A stretch of DNA of 64,000 nt from Pollutimonas sp035515055 (lineage in GTDB: Bacteria; Pseudomonadota; Gammaproteobacteria; Burkholderiales; Burkholderiaceae_B): contig DATJBV010000078.1 in assembly GCA_035515055.1 (NCBI GenBank), positions 1 through 64,000 of the forward strand. The letters run 5' to 3'. How positions within the stretch are numbered: position 1 is the stretch's first letter; every line of letters begins with the position of its first letter. Positions 7,724-18,537 of the stretch are shown here, one piece after another. Under the pieces are notes generated by a model. It saw only the letters and a program-made list of their open reading frames with translations. It was not told the DNA's origin and ran no database searches. The translations under genes were made by a program, and so were the position numbers.

Positions 7724-9742
7724 GTGTTCACAACCTTACTGATTGCCAATCGGGGCGAGATCGCCTGCCGCGTGGCTGCCAGCGCCCATCGCCTGGGCCT
7801 GCGCACGGTTGCCGTGTATTCCGACGCCGACGCCAACTCGCGCCACGTGGCCGCGTGTGACGACGCCGTGCATATTGGCGGCTCCGAGCCCCGCGCCAGC
7901 TACCTGCGCGGCGATGTCATCCTTGATGCCGCGCGACGGACCGGCGCCAAAGCCATACACCCCGGCTACGGCTTCTTGTCCGAAAACGAAGGCTTCGCGC
8001 AAGCATGCGCCGATGCCGGCATCATTTTCGTGGGTCCGCCCGTTAGCGCCATCGCCGCCATGGGCAGCAAGTCGGCCGCCAAGACACTGATGGACAAAGC
8101 CGGTGTCCCGCTCGTGCCCGGCTATCACGGCGACAACCAGGATCCGCAGTTCCTGCAAGAGCAGGCAGACGCCATGGGTTATCCCGTTCTCATCAAGGCC
8201 AGCGCGGGCGGCGGCGGCAAAGGCATGCGCATTGTCGAATCCAGTGCCGCCTTCGCCGAGGCCCTTATTTCGTGCAAGCGCGAAGCCGCCAGCAGCTTTG
8301 GCGACGACAAGGTCTTGATCGAGCGTTACCTCACCAAGCCGCGCCACATTGAAATCCAGGTCTTTGCCGACACACAGGGCAATTGCGTCTACCTGTTCGA
8401 ACGCGACTGTTCAGTACAGCGCCGGCACCAGAAAGTCATCGAAGAGGCGCCCGCGCCCGGCATGACGGAAGATCGCCGCCGCGCCATGGGCGAAGCGGCC
8501 GTTGCCGCCGCGAAGGCCGTCGGCTACGTAGGGGCCGGCACGGTGGAGTTCATCGTAGAGCCCGACGGCCGCTTTTACTTCATGGAAATGAATACGCGTT
8601 TGCAGGTGGAACACCCTGTCACCGAAATGATCACCGGCCATGACCTGGTCGAATGGCAATTGCGCGTGGCCGCCGGCGAGCCGCTGCCTGTCACGCAGGC
8701 AGAATTGTCGATCACCGGTCATGCCATCGAAGCGCGCATTTATGCCGAAAACCCCGACAATGGTTTCCTGCCGTCGATCGGCACGCTAAGCACGCTGAAC
8801 TTCCCCGCCCACGTGGCGTTCCAGAATGGCGACATACGCGTGGACGGCGGTGTTCAGGCCGGCGACACCATCACGCCGTTCTACGACCCCATGATCGCCA
8901 AGCTGATCGTGCGCGGCGCGGATCGCGATCAGGCGCGCGCGCGCATGGTGCAGGCGTTGGGCGAGATTCAGAATGTGGGCGTGCAGACCAATATTGCATT
9001 CCTTCGCCGCCTGATGCTCGATCCGGCATTCGCCGCCGCGGATCTGGATACTGGTCTTATCGAACGTCAGCACGACAGCCTGTTTCCACCGGCGATCGCG
9101 TTGCCCGACAGCACCTTGGCCTTGGCAGCGGCGGCAGTCCTTGCCCATCAAGGCCTGCTGAATTCTTCCTTGCGGCGGAATGCCGTGCATGTCGATCCCT
9201 GGGCTCAAACCGACGGCTGGCGCCTCAATGGCGCCTACCATCAGGCCATCGGCCTGCAATCCCATGAGGGCCTGCACGAACTTCAAGTCAGCCGACAAGG
9301 CGAGCAGTGGACCTACAACCACGGCGAACAAAGCCTTTCCCTGGAATGGCAGGCTCAGGCCATGGCGCCGCGCCAATACCGGATGCGTATACGGCTTAGC
9401 GGGGCCGACGCTACGGCCACGGTCATCGTGCACCGTGAAACCGTTCACGTGTTTGCCAATGGCGTCGTGGATGTACTGCAAATACACGACGCGGTCGCGC
9501 ATTCCTTTGAAGAGTCCAATGCCCACGCGGGCGGACTGACGGCCCCGATGCCCGGGAAGATCATTTCGATCTCGGTCAAGGCGGGCGATAAGGTGAAAAG
9601 CGGCGACGCCTTGTTGGTGATGGAAGCCATGAAAATGGAACACACCATACATGCGCCCGCCGATGGCACCGTGGAAGAACTATTCTTCGCGGTGGGTGAC
9701 CAAGTGGGCGATGGAGCCGAATTGATCGCCATGGGCGACTGA
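7724..9742 (+). CDS. liuD: 3-methylcrotonyl-CoA carboxylase, biotin-containing (alpha) subunit
   Basis: Biotin carboxylase/biotin carrier subunit (672 aa). Order: biotin carboxylase N-domain (TLLIANRGEIACRV), ATP-grasp glycine loop (KASAGGGGKGMRIV), biotin carboxylase core (FMEMNTRLQVEHPVTE), then a C-terminal biotinyl domain with EAMKMEH, the biotinylated lysine being about K637. GTG at 7724 is chosen because AAGGAG lies at 7713-7718 and MFTTLLIANRGEI is the family N terminus; the open frame before it overlaps liuB in another frame. It is paired with liuB, and no liuE follows: the next gene is on the other strand. Confidence 0.92.
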   Translation: MFTTLLIANRGEIACRVAASAHRLGLRTVAVYSDADANSRHVAACDDAVHIGGSEPRASYLRGDVILDAARRTGAKAIHPGYGFLSENEGFAQACADAGIIFVGPPVSAIAAMGSKSAAKTLMDKAGVPLVPGYHGDNQDPQFLQEQADAMGYPVLIKASAGGGGKGMRIVESSAAFAEALISCKREAASSFGDDKVLIERYLTKPRHIEIQVFADTQGNCVYLFERDCSVQRRHQKVIEEAPAPGMTEDRRRAMGEAAVAAAKAVGYVGAGTVEFIVEPDGRFYFMEMNTRLQVEHPVTEMITGHDLVEWQLRVAAGEPLPVTQAELSITGHAIEARIYAENPDNGFLPSIGTLSTLNFPAHVAFQNGDIRVDGGVQAGDTITPFYDPMIAKLIVRGADRDQARARMVQALGEIQNVGVQTNIAFLRRLMLDPAFAAADLDTGLIERQHDSLFPPAIALPDSTLALAAAAVLAHQGLLNSSLRRNAVHVDPWAQTDGWRLNGAYHQAIGLQSHEGLHELQVSRQGEQWTYNHGEQSLSLEWQAQAMAPRQYRMRIRLSGADATATVIVHRETVHVFANGVVDVLQIHDAVAHSFEESNAHAGGLTAPMPGKIISISVKAGDKVKSGDALLVMEAMKMEHTIHAPADGTVEELFFAVGDQVGDGAELIAMGD

Positions 9743-9801
9743 TCGGTTTTGGGAGCGGGTGCGGCGGCGATGGCCCGCGCGGCATTCGCTGCTTGCGTCG
9801 C

Positions 9802-10971
9802 CTAGCGGCTCAGTCCGCGCGCACTGATCGGCCATATGGCTTCCACATGCTGGCCGCGCACCGCCACGATGCAATCATGCAGATTGAAGGTTGGATCACA
9901 ATGCCCCGGTATCAGGCGCAGCCGCGCACCCAGCTCGGGGCGTTGGCGCTTGCTGTCTGCCAACAGGATGCAGTGTTCGTCGTGCACGCCCACGCAGCGC
10001 AAGCCGCTTAGGCCAGCCACCTGCGGAGCCCCGCTTTCGGCGCTGGTCGACTTCAGGCCCAGGTCGACAATTGCGCGATCGGCCGTTGGCGTGCTGATGA
10101 CGGTGCCCAGCAGAAACATGCTGTGCTGGAAGGAAAGTGCTTCACCCCAATCGATACCCGCGTAATCGGTATCCATAAAGGCGTAGCTGCCTGCCTGGAT
10201 CTCTGTGTACACGTGGCTCCTGACGTCGAAGGCCGCGGTTCCGGTACCGCCCCCGGTCACCACTTTGCACTCGATGCCGGCCTTTTCGAATGCTTCGAGG
10301 AAACCGCGCAACACGCGCAAGGACTTTTCGGACGCCAATTGGCGCTGGTCGAGCGCGCGCTTGTGCTGTATGCCACCATGATAGGCCTGTACCCCCATGA
10401 ACCGCACATTCGGCAGACGCTGAACCAGCAGGGCCAAGTCGACGGCCTGCTGCGGCGTCTGGACTCCGCAACGCTTCTGGCCGATATCCAATTCGACCAG
10501 GACATTCACGCAAGCATGATGCTCGACCATTACGCGCGACAGATCTTCCAGCGCGCGGGGATGATCGACGCAAAGCGACATGCGGGCCTGCCTGGCCAGG
10601 CGTGCAAGCAAGGTCAGTTTGGCGGGGCCGACCACTTCGTTGCTGATGTGGACATCGCGCACCCCGGCTGCGACGAAGGGCACCGCTTCAGACACCTTCT
10701 GGCAACATACCCCCGTAGCGCCCAGTGCTATCTGGCGCAGTGCAATTTCGGGGCATTTGTGGGCCTTGGCGTGCGGGCGCAGCGCGACACCATGGCGTTC
10801 CGCCAGCACCTGCATGGTGCGCAGATTGTCTTCGAACGCATCCAGGTCAAGAATAAGACTGGGCGTGTCGATGGCGTCGAGCGCGTCGCCGGGGCGTGCC
10901 GCCGGCGGCACGACGATTGCTTCGTCGGTGATCGAGTCGAATCCGTGATCGGCCCGTTTGACCTGTTGCAT
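9802..10971 (-). CDS. DSD1-family PLP enzyme (D-threonine aldolase / 3-hydroxyaspartate aldolase / D-serine dehydratase type)
   Basis: Fold-type III PLP enzyme (389 aa). The N-terminal alanine-racemase-like barrel carries the PLP lysine near K69 in RPHAKAHKCPE, then ATGVCCQKVSEA and ISNEVVG, all typical of this family. Near the C terminus GHCDPTFNLHD offers the His-x-Asp pair that binds the divalent metal in D-threonine aldolases. Members act on D-threo or hydroxy-amino acids (D-threonine, 3-hydroxyaspartate, D-serine); the substrate cannot be assigned from sequence. GGGGGAT precedes the ATG. It faces the end of liuD and is divergent from smg. Confidence 0.85.
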   Translation of the reverse strand: MQQVKRADHGFDSITDEAIVVPPAARPGDALDAIDTPSLILDLDAFEDNLRTMQVLAERHGVALRPHAKAHKCPEIALRQIALGATGVCCQKVSEAVPFVAAGVRDVHISNEVVGPAKLTLLARLARQARMSLCVDHPRALEDLSRVMVEHHACVNVLVELDIGQKRCGVQTPQQAVDLALLVQRLPNVRFMGVQAYHGGIQHKRALDQRQLASEKSLRVLRGFLEAFEKAGIECKVVTGGGTGTAAFDVRSHVYTEIQAGSYAFMDTDYAGIDWGEALSFQHSMFLLGTVISTPTADRAIVDLGLKSTSAESGAPQVAGLSGLRCVGVHDEHCILLADSKRQRPELGARLRLIPGHCDPTFNLHDCIVAVRGQHVEAIWPISARGLSR

Positions 10972-11052
10972 GGCGTATCCCCCAGTCGAATTGAACCGCT
11001 GCAGACTTGCCTAGCGTACCGCATTAAGCGCGACGCATGTCGTGTCCCCGGA

Positions 11053-11101
11053 CTGATTTGCCCGGCATGGCAAATCAGCGTAAAGTCGTCCCTGACTTTA
11101 C
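11053..11101. other. two tandem perfect hairpins in the DSD1/smg divergent spacer
   Basis: CTGATTTGCC / GGCAAATCAG (11053-11062 and 11069-11078, 6-nt loop) is followed one base later by GTAAAGTC / GACTTTAC (11080-11087 and 11094-11101, 6-nt loop). A GGTTAACC palindrome comes right after. The spacer of about 190 bp must hold both promoters, so these may be operators or a structured leader; no T-run follows. Confidence 0.55.
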
Positions 11102-11159
11102 CGGTTAACCTTACTTAGTTACCGATCTTTTTAACGCAAAACGGCAACCGGAATCGCAT

Positions 11160-11621
11160 ATGTTCGATATATTGGTTTACTTGTTCGAAAACTACTATAC
11201 CCCGCAAGCATGCCCGCAGGCCGACGTACTCGCGCATAAGCTCGCGGCTGTTGGCTTTGAAGACGAAGACATCAGCGAAGCCCTGGGCTGGCTGCACGGC
11301 CTTGCCCAAACCTCGGAAGAGCGCGGCCAATTGGTCGCCGACCCGCGCAGCGACAGCCGCCGCATTTTTACCGACCACGAATACCAGGCGCTGGGCACGC
11401 CAGCCATCGGCTTCATCAGCTTCCTCGAAAATTCCGGCGTCCTGCCCACGGCCCTGCGCGAAATTCTGATCGAGCGTGCCCAAGCCACCAACGAATCGCC
11501 GATATCACTGCAGAAAATCAAGATCATCGCACTAATGGTGCTCTGGAGCCAGGAAGCCGAAGTCGACCATCTGGTTTTCGAAGAGCTTTTGGCCGACGAT
11601 CCCACGCGCTTATCGCACTAG
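11160..11621 (+). CDS. smg: Smg family protein (DUF494)
   Basis: Small acidic cytoplasmic protein (153 aa) with the family opening MFDILVYLFENYYTPQAC, the FEDEDISEALGWL helix and a C-terminal KIIALMVLWSQ segment. The biochemical role of Smg is not established. Across proteobacteria smg lies beside dprA and a topoisomerase gene. Here dprA is not upstream, and the topoisomerase gene comes only after gluQ and a two-gene secretion locus, suggesting an insertion between conserved neighbours. Confidence 0.9.
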   Translation: MFDILVYLFENYYTPQACPQADVLAHKLAAVGFEDEDISEALGWLHGLAQTSEERGQLVADPRSDSRRIFTDHEYQALGTPAIGFISFLENSGVLPTALREILIERAQATNESPISLQKIKIIALMVLWSQEAEVDHLVFEELLADDPTRLSH

Positions 11622-11636
11622 GCAGGTGCGCCTGGC

Positions 11637-12506
11637 ATGGCGTATAAGCTCCAGCACGACACAAGCCACTACCGGGGGCGCTTTGCGCCCAGCCCCAGCG
11701 GACCTTTGCATGACGGTTCGCTGCTGGCGGGAATGGCAAGCTACCTGGATGCGCGGGCAAACGGCGGCCAATGGCTGCTACGCATCGAAGACATCGACAC
11801 CCCCCGCGTCGTGCCAGGCGCCGACCGCGTCATCATGCATCAGTTGCGCGCCCTGGGCATGCACTGGGACGCCGAGCCGGTCTGGCAGTCGCAGCGCTTG
11901 CCTCTTTACCAGTCAGCCTTCGACCGATTGCTGGCCCTGCACGAGGTTTACGGCTGCGCATGCACGAGGCAAGAACTGTCCTGGGGCCCGTACCCAGGAA
12001 CGTGCCGCCACGGCCTGCCGCCGGGGCGCACCGCGCGAGCCTGGCGCTTTCTCGTGCCACCGGGCGTGGAAACCTTCCATGATCGCTGGATGGGGCCACA
12101 AAGCCAAGACGTAAGCCGCGACATCGGCGACTTCATCGTCAAACGCGCCGACGGACTGTGGGCCTACCAGTTGGTCGTCGTCGTCGACGACGGCGACCAG
12201 GGCATCACGCATATCGTGCGCGGGGCGGATCTTCTCGACTCCACCGCCCGGCAGCAGCTTCTGGCAAGACATCTGGGTATCCGGTATCCCAGCGTAATGC
12301 ACGTACCCTTGTTGCTGGACGACACCGGGCGCAAGCTATCCAAGCAAAATCATGCGGCGGCGCTAGACCTGGCGAATCCGGTACGCACGCTGAACAAGGC
12401 GTGGCAAGCACTGGGGTTTGAGGCGTTGGCGGTGCGGGATATCGAATCTTTCTGGACTGCGGCCCGTAATCGGTTTGTGTTGCGGTTTCTAACAGATCAC
12501 GCGTAA
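11637..12506 (+). CDS. gluQ: glutamyl-Q tRNA(Asp) synthetase
   Basis: GluRS paralogue (289 aa) without the anticodon-binding domain; it attaches glutamate to queuosine at the wobble base of tRNA-Asp. Visible are RFAPSPSGPLHDGSL (HIGH-type motif; the residue after His is Asp here, where I recall Phe or Ala in relatives), LRIEDIDTPR, and the zinc site C-A-C with a later Y-P-G-T-C. GRKLSKQNHA is the KMSKS equivalent. It starts 15 bp after smg and is probably cotranscribed. Confidence 0.9.
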   Translation: MAYKLQHDTSHYRGRFAPSPSGPLHDGSLLAGMASYLDARANGGQWLLRIEDIDTPRVVPGADRVIMHQLRALGMHWDAEPVWQSQRLPLYQSAFDRLLALHEVYGCACTRQELSWGPYPGTCRHGLPPGRTARAWRFLVPPGVETFHDRWMGPQSQDVSRDIGDFIVKRADGLWAYQLVVVVDDGDQGITHIVRGADLLDSTARQQLLARHLGIRYPSVMHVPLLLDDTGRKLSKQNHAAALDLANPVRTLNKAWQALGFEALAVRDIESFWTAARNRFVLRFLTDHA

Positions 12507-12633
12507 ATAAACTTGACTTACATTAGTTCTACAGGCTAAATCCCGGCGTGAGCCATGATTGCTACAAAAAAACATCACTCGCGAGCAAACGTTACTCAGT
12601 CTCGGCTCCATTCCGCTCGCCCCAGGAGACCCC

Positions 12634-13854
12634 GTGAGGACACCATTAAGGTATGCAGGCGCACTGCTTCTTTCAACCATATGCGCGACGTTCGTGCAAG
12701 GCCAGGAGTCTAGCGTTCAAGGAAATTTGAGCGATCCTCAGGCCCCCGGTCTTGGTCAGACAATGAGCCGCGCCGAATTGGCGGTAGCGTTGGCAGCCCT
12801 CTTCGGCGGTGATTCGGTCGTCGGACCTGTCACTGTCGTTGGAGCAGGCGACATTCCAACGCCGACGTGGACCGCGGGCGCACCGGGCGTCGGTATGTCC
12901 TTCCAAGTCTCCACCGCGATACCGCCAACTATCAACCCCATCCTTGGTAGCATGGGAACGAACGGACCGCAAAATCGCTCACCATCGCCCACGTACGCGC
13001 CAAGTTCAGGCCCGCGGTTGCCAGGCCAAGTGGCCGCCGCGACGGCACCACCCCATCTCGACCCTCTCCTTGGTGCCTTGGGAATGAACGGACTCCAAAG
13101 TCCCGCACAATTACCGGCATCCCCAAATTCTTCGCAACCACCCGCAACCCCGACTTCCGCAAACCCATCCCTTGGGGCCTTGGCCGCTATATTGGGCGAG
13201 CGAGCACTGCGGCAAGGGATGGTCAACCCTAATGTCGTCGACCCCGAACGCCCGGTAACCAGTCAGGATCTGGCCGGCATGCTGGGGGCGGCCCCACCGA
13301 GTACGCAAACCGCCCCAAGCGCGAGCAGGCCGGATGGGACCGAACAACCGGAGGCGGACGCGGGTCGTGCTCCCCACGCTCAAATTGCCAATGAAGTGCT
13401 GATCGATAAGTTGATGCAGAAATCGTACGACCTTGCAGCGTCCGGCGCCATGTATCCGTATTTTGGGGCGGGCCACCTGACGACTGACTTTGCCGCCCTG
13501 AACGGCCTGAATGCCACCTACACTGGCCGAGCAGACGGTGCGTTTGCTGGCGGCGCCTCAGTGGGGGGGGCATTGACAATGAATGTGGACTTTGCCGCCA
13601 TGGCATCATTCGCACGCGTGGATGCAGCCATCAACTTCGACAATTCCATGGGCAACGCGAACTTCGAACTCTATCAAAATGCTAGCGGTTCTCTGTACTC
13701 GGAAACGGTCACGGGCGTCTACGGTGGCGAGAATCTTGGTGAGGGGCATCTGGCGGGCAGCTTCTATGGGCCGAGCGCGGAAGAGGTAGGCGGGGCTTGG
13801 GGAATAACGGTAGGCGCCGATTCGGCCGTCGGCACCTTCAACGGCAAACGCTAG
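12634..13854 (+). CDS. probable secreted type XI (Slam-dependent) cargo with TbpB-like C-terminal barrel
   Basis: Predicted protein of 406 aa. GTG 12634 is preferred over the open extension to 12559 because AGGAG lies at 12624-12628 and the product then begins with a Sec signal (RTPLRYAG, hydrophobic ALLLSTICATF, likely cut near VQG-Q). The cysteine is in STIC, which breaks the lipobox rule, so the product looks soluble and not lipidated. Residues about 25-245 are Pro/Ser/Gly/Ala-rich with a loose repeat (NPILGSMGTNG, DPLLGALGMNG, NPSLGALAAILG). The last 135 residues resemble the eight-stranded barrel of TbpB-type Slam substrates, with AGSFYGPSAEEVGGAWG and a terminal VGTFNGKR. A Slam-like gene follows 14 bp downstream. 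No ligand-binding domain is recognisable. Confidence 0.72.
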   Translation: MRTPLRYAGALLLSTICATFVQGQESSVQGNLSDPQAPGLGQTMSRAELAVALAALFGGDSVVGPVTVVGAGDIPTPTWTAGAPGVGMSFQVSTAIPPTINPILGSMGTNGPQNRSPSPTYAPSSGPRLPGQVAAATAPPHLDPLLGALGMNGLQSPAQLPASPNSSQPPATPTSANPSLGALAAILGERALRQGMVNPNVVDPERPVTSQDLAGMLGAAPPSTQTAPSASRPDGTEQPEADAGRAPHAQIANEVLIDKLMQKSYDLAASGAMYPYFGAGHLTTDFAALNGLNATYTGRADGAFAGGASVGGALTMNVDFAAMASFARVDAAINFDNSMGNANFELYQNASGSLYSETVTGVYGGENLGEGHLAGSFYGPSAEEVGGAWGITVGADSAVGTFNGKR

Positions 13855-13868
13855 GACACTAGATCTCC

Positions 13869-15302
13869 ATGATGCAAACCAAACACGGTAGCCAGCGCGG
13901 CACAACGCAGTTATTGACGGTTGCCGCCTTAGCCATGGCCGCCACTCTAACGGCGGGCCCGGCCTGTGCCCAAAGCGGGCAGGCGGCGGTCAACGCAAAT
14001 GCCAGCCAGTACAGCGCGACAGCTAAACGAAACGCCCTCGCACAATTGATGCTTGAAGAAAACCGCCCCGACGTCGCCTGCCGCATCCTTGAAGGCGCGG
14101 GTAGCACAGAGACGACCGAAGACGCCGGCGCCCTTTATCTGCTGGCACACTGTTCGCAAGACTTGGGCAACACCGACCAGGCCATCGCCTATTACCGCCA
14201 GGTAATCGCCTTGCTGCCGAACGCCACGCGGCCGCGGGCCGAGTTGGCGGCCCTGTATATAAAGACCGGGCAACCGGCGTTGGCAGGATCCCTGTTCGCG
14301 GACGCCGCGCGCGTGGGGCCGACCGATGAAGCCTCGGCCATTATGCGCAACATGGCCGAGCGTCTGGGTGCGAACGATCCGGCCGCGCTGATCGCCGGCA
14401 CCGCAAGCAAGCCATGGGCAATCGAGTTGTTTGCCGGGCTCGTGCACGACACCAACATCAATGGCGGCCCCACATCCGACATTGTCCCCGCCGTGGTGGG
14501 CACAACGCCAGTACAGTTCCGGCTGGTGCCCGACGCCATGCCCAAGGCGTCCTGGGGCGCAAACACCAGCCTTAACGGCAGCTACGCCCATCGGCTGAGC
14601 CCCAGCTTCTCCCTGCTGTTCCAGGGCGGTGTATCCCGAACCGATTACTTCGACGACGCCAATTTCACCAATGACAGCCTGACGCTCGCCACCGCACTGA
14701 TCTATCGAAATCAACAGCATGGCGTGTCCGCCAGCATACAACCTAGCGTTCGCTATTTACGCCAGGACAGCCGCGTGCAGGAAGCAACGACGGGCGTGGT
14801 GGGTCGCGTCTCGAAGGCGGTCATGCCCCGGGTAAACCTGACCTTCAGCAGCGGCTATTTCAATCGCCGCGCGCAGACGGACAGGCGGCGCGACGCAAAC
14901 GGCGTACATGCCGGCTTCGGCGTCAACACCCAACTGATTCAGAACTGGAATTTGGGAGCGGAATACGTGCTGCAGCGCGAGCATGCGAACGAAGACGTTT
15001 TTTCGCGCCGAATGAAGGGCCCGTCGGTTTATGCCGTGTGGAAGGCGCGACACAACTTGGAATTCATTGCCAACTATCGCTACGCGAACGTCACTTACGA
15101 CCGGCGCATGGCATTCTTTCCCGACGCGCGGGACGACCGCCAACAGAGTGTCGCCTTGACGGCGCTGTGGGACGTGAGCCAGTGGGCAGGCCGAAATCTG
15201 GCTATACGAACGCAATACATGCATGCGCGCAATCGCTCCAATGTCGCGTTCAACGACAATCAGCGGGACATATTCATGATGGGTGTGCAAACCCGGTTCT
15301 AG
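13869..15302 (+). CDS. Slam-family outer-membrane translocator (surface lipoprotein assembly modulator, DUF560)
   Basis: 477 aa with a Sec signal (cut near ACA-Q at about residue 35). A periplasmic TPR-like part (about 40-175) contains LYLLAHCSQDLGNTDQAIAYYRQVIALLP and a second repeat LAALYIKTGQPALAGSLF. From about 185 it becomes a beta-rich barrel with VHDTNINGGPTSD, many alternating strands, an ARNRSNVAFND hairpin and a terminal phenylalanine (GVQTRF), as expected for a BAM substrate. Length and layout match Slam proteins, which move TbpB-barrel cargo across the outer membrane (type XI secretion). The adjacent cargo gene strengthens the call; another TPR-barrel porin is the alternative. Confidence 0.8.
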   Translation: MMQTKHGSQRGTTQLLTVAALAMAATLTAGPACAQSGQAAVNANASQYSATAKRNALAQLMLEENRPDVACRILEGAGSTETTEDAGALYLLAHCSQDLGNTDQAIAYYRQVIALLPNATRPRAELAALYIKTGQPALAGSLFADAARVGPTDEASAIMRNMAERLGANDPAALIAGTASKPWAIELFAGLVHDTNINGGPTSDIVPAVVGTTPVQFRLVPDAMPKASWGANTSLNGSYAHRLSPSFSLLFQGGVSRTDYFDDANFTNDSLTLATALIYRNQQHGVSASIQPSVRYLRQDSRVQEATTGVVGRVSKAVMPRVNLTFSSGYFNRRAQTDRRRDANGVHAGFGVNTQLIQNWNLGAEYVLQREHANEDVFSRRMKGPSVYAVWKARHNLEFIANYRYANVTYDRRMAFFPDARDDRQQSVALTALWDVSQWAGRNLAIRTQYMHARNRSNVAFNDNQRDIFMMGVQTRF

Positions 15303-15306
15303 GCAC

Positions 15307-15334
15307 GGACAACGCCATCACCGGCGCGTTGTCT
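15307..15334. terminator. hairpin after the Slam gene, possible terminator
   Basis: GACAACGC / GCGTTGTC arms (15308-15315 and 15326-15333) lie just past the stop codon with a 10-nt loop. No T-run follows, so Rho-independent function is uncertain. Confidence 0.35.
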
Positions 15335-15475
15335 AAATACTGGGTAGCCCCGCTTCCACGTACACTAGCAACCGACGCATAAAAACCGGCTGTTACGGGT
15401 CCTCGACTTGCGTAGTCCGATTGCCACCCCGTATCATCCGCGCTATTGCTGTAGAAATGCAGTTACTGGAAATCC

Positions 15476-18220
<2,745 letters not shown>

Positions 18221-18295
18221 CGGGGTTTAGATAACACGTCATCGGCGCAAGGCCTGGCGCTGGCATCTAACCTCTGCGCACCCCACCAACGCCAG

Positions 18296-18523
18296 GCGTC
18301 GGTGGCGGGGGTTGGGTTTGCGACAGGTACGGGCGCGCCGCGTGGTGTTCTGAGCTTGAGGAGGCAAGGCCGCGGCGTGTTCGAGCAAGGCGTTTACGGA
18401 CAGCCTGTGGCTGTCCGTTCTTGCGAGTTCCGCGGACGCCTCAAGCTTAGGACACCACGCGGGAAGTCAAGGCAAAGCCTTGACCGCGAACGTCTGAGCA
18501 AACCCAACCCCCGCCATCGGCGC
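18296..18523. repeat. nested imperfect palindrome of about 230 bp
   Basis: The whole topB/dctM convergent spacer is one long inverted repeat. The outer arms pair GGCGGGGGTTGGGTTTGC (18304-18321) perfectly with its complement at 18498-18515, and pairing extends outward with few mismatches. Inner arms around 18338-18362 (CGCGTGGTGTTCTGAGCTTG) pair with 18438-18462. At the centre is a perfect hairpin ACGGACAGCC-TGT-GGCTGTCCGT (18396-18418), and a side hairpin GTCAAGGC-AAA-GCCTTGAC lies at 18466-18484. There is no gene here; the short frame at 18302-18547 is created by the palindrome. It could be a repetitive palindromic element, a small non-autonomous mobile element or a bidirectional terminator. 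Confidence 0.75.
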
Positions 18524-18537
18524 CGGGTTAAGAACCC

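Noticed and set aside
12634..12720. Lipoprotein signal in the type XI cargo
   Set aside because: The only cysteine in the signal is preceded by S-T-I, which does not satisfy the lipobox (a small residue is needed at -1).
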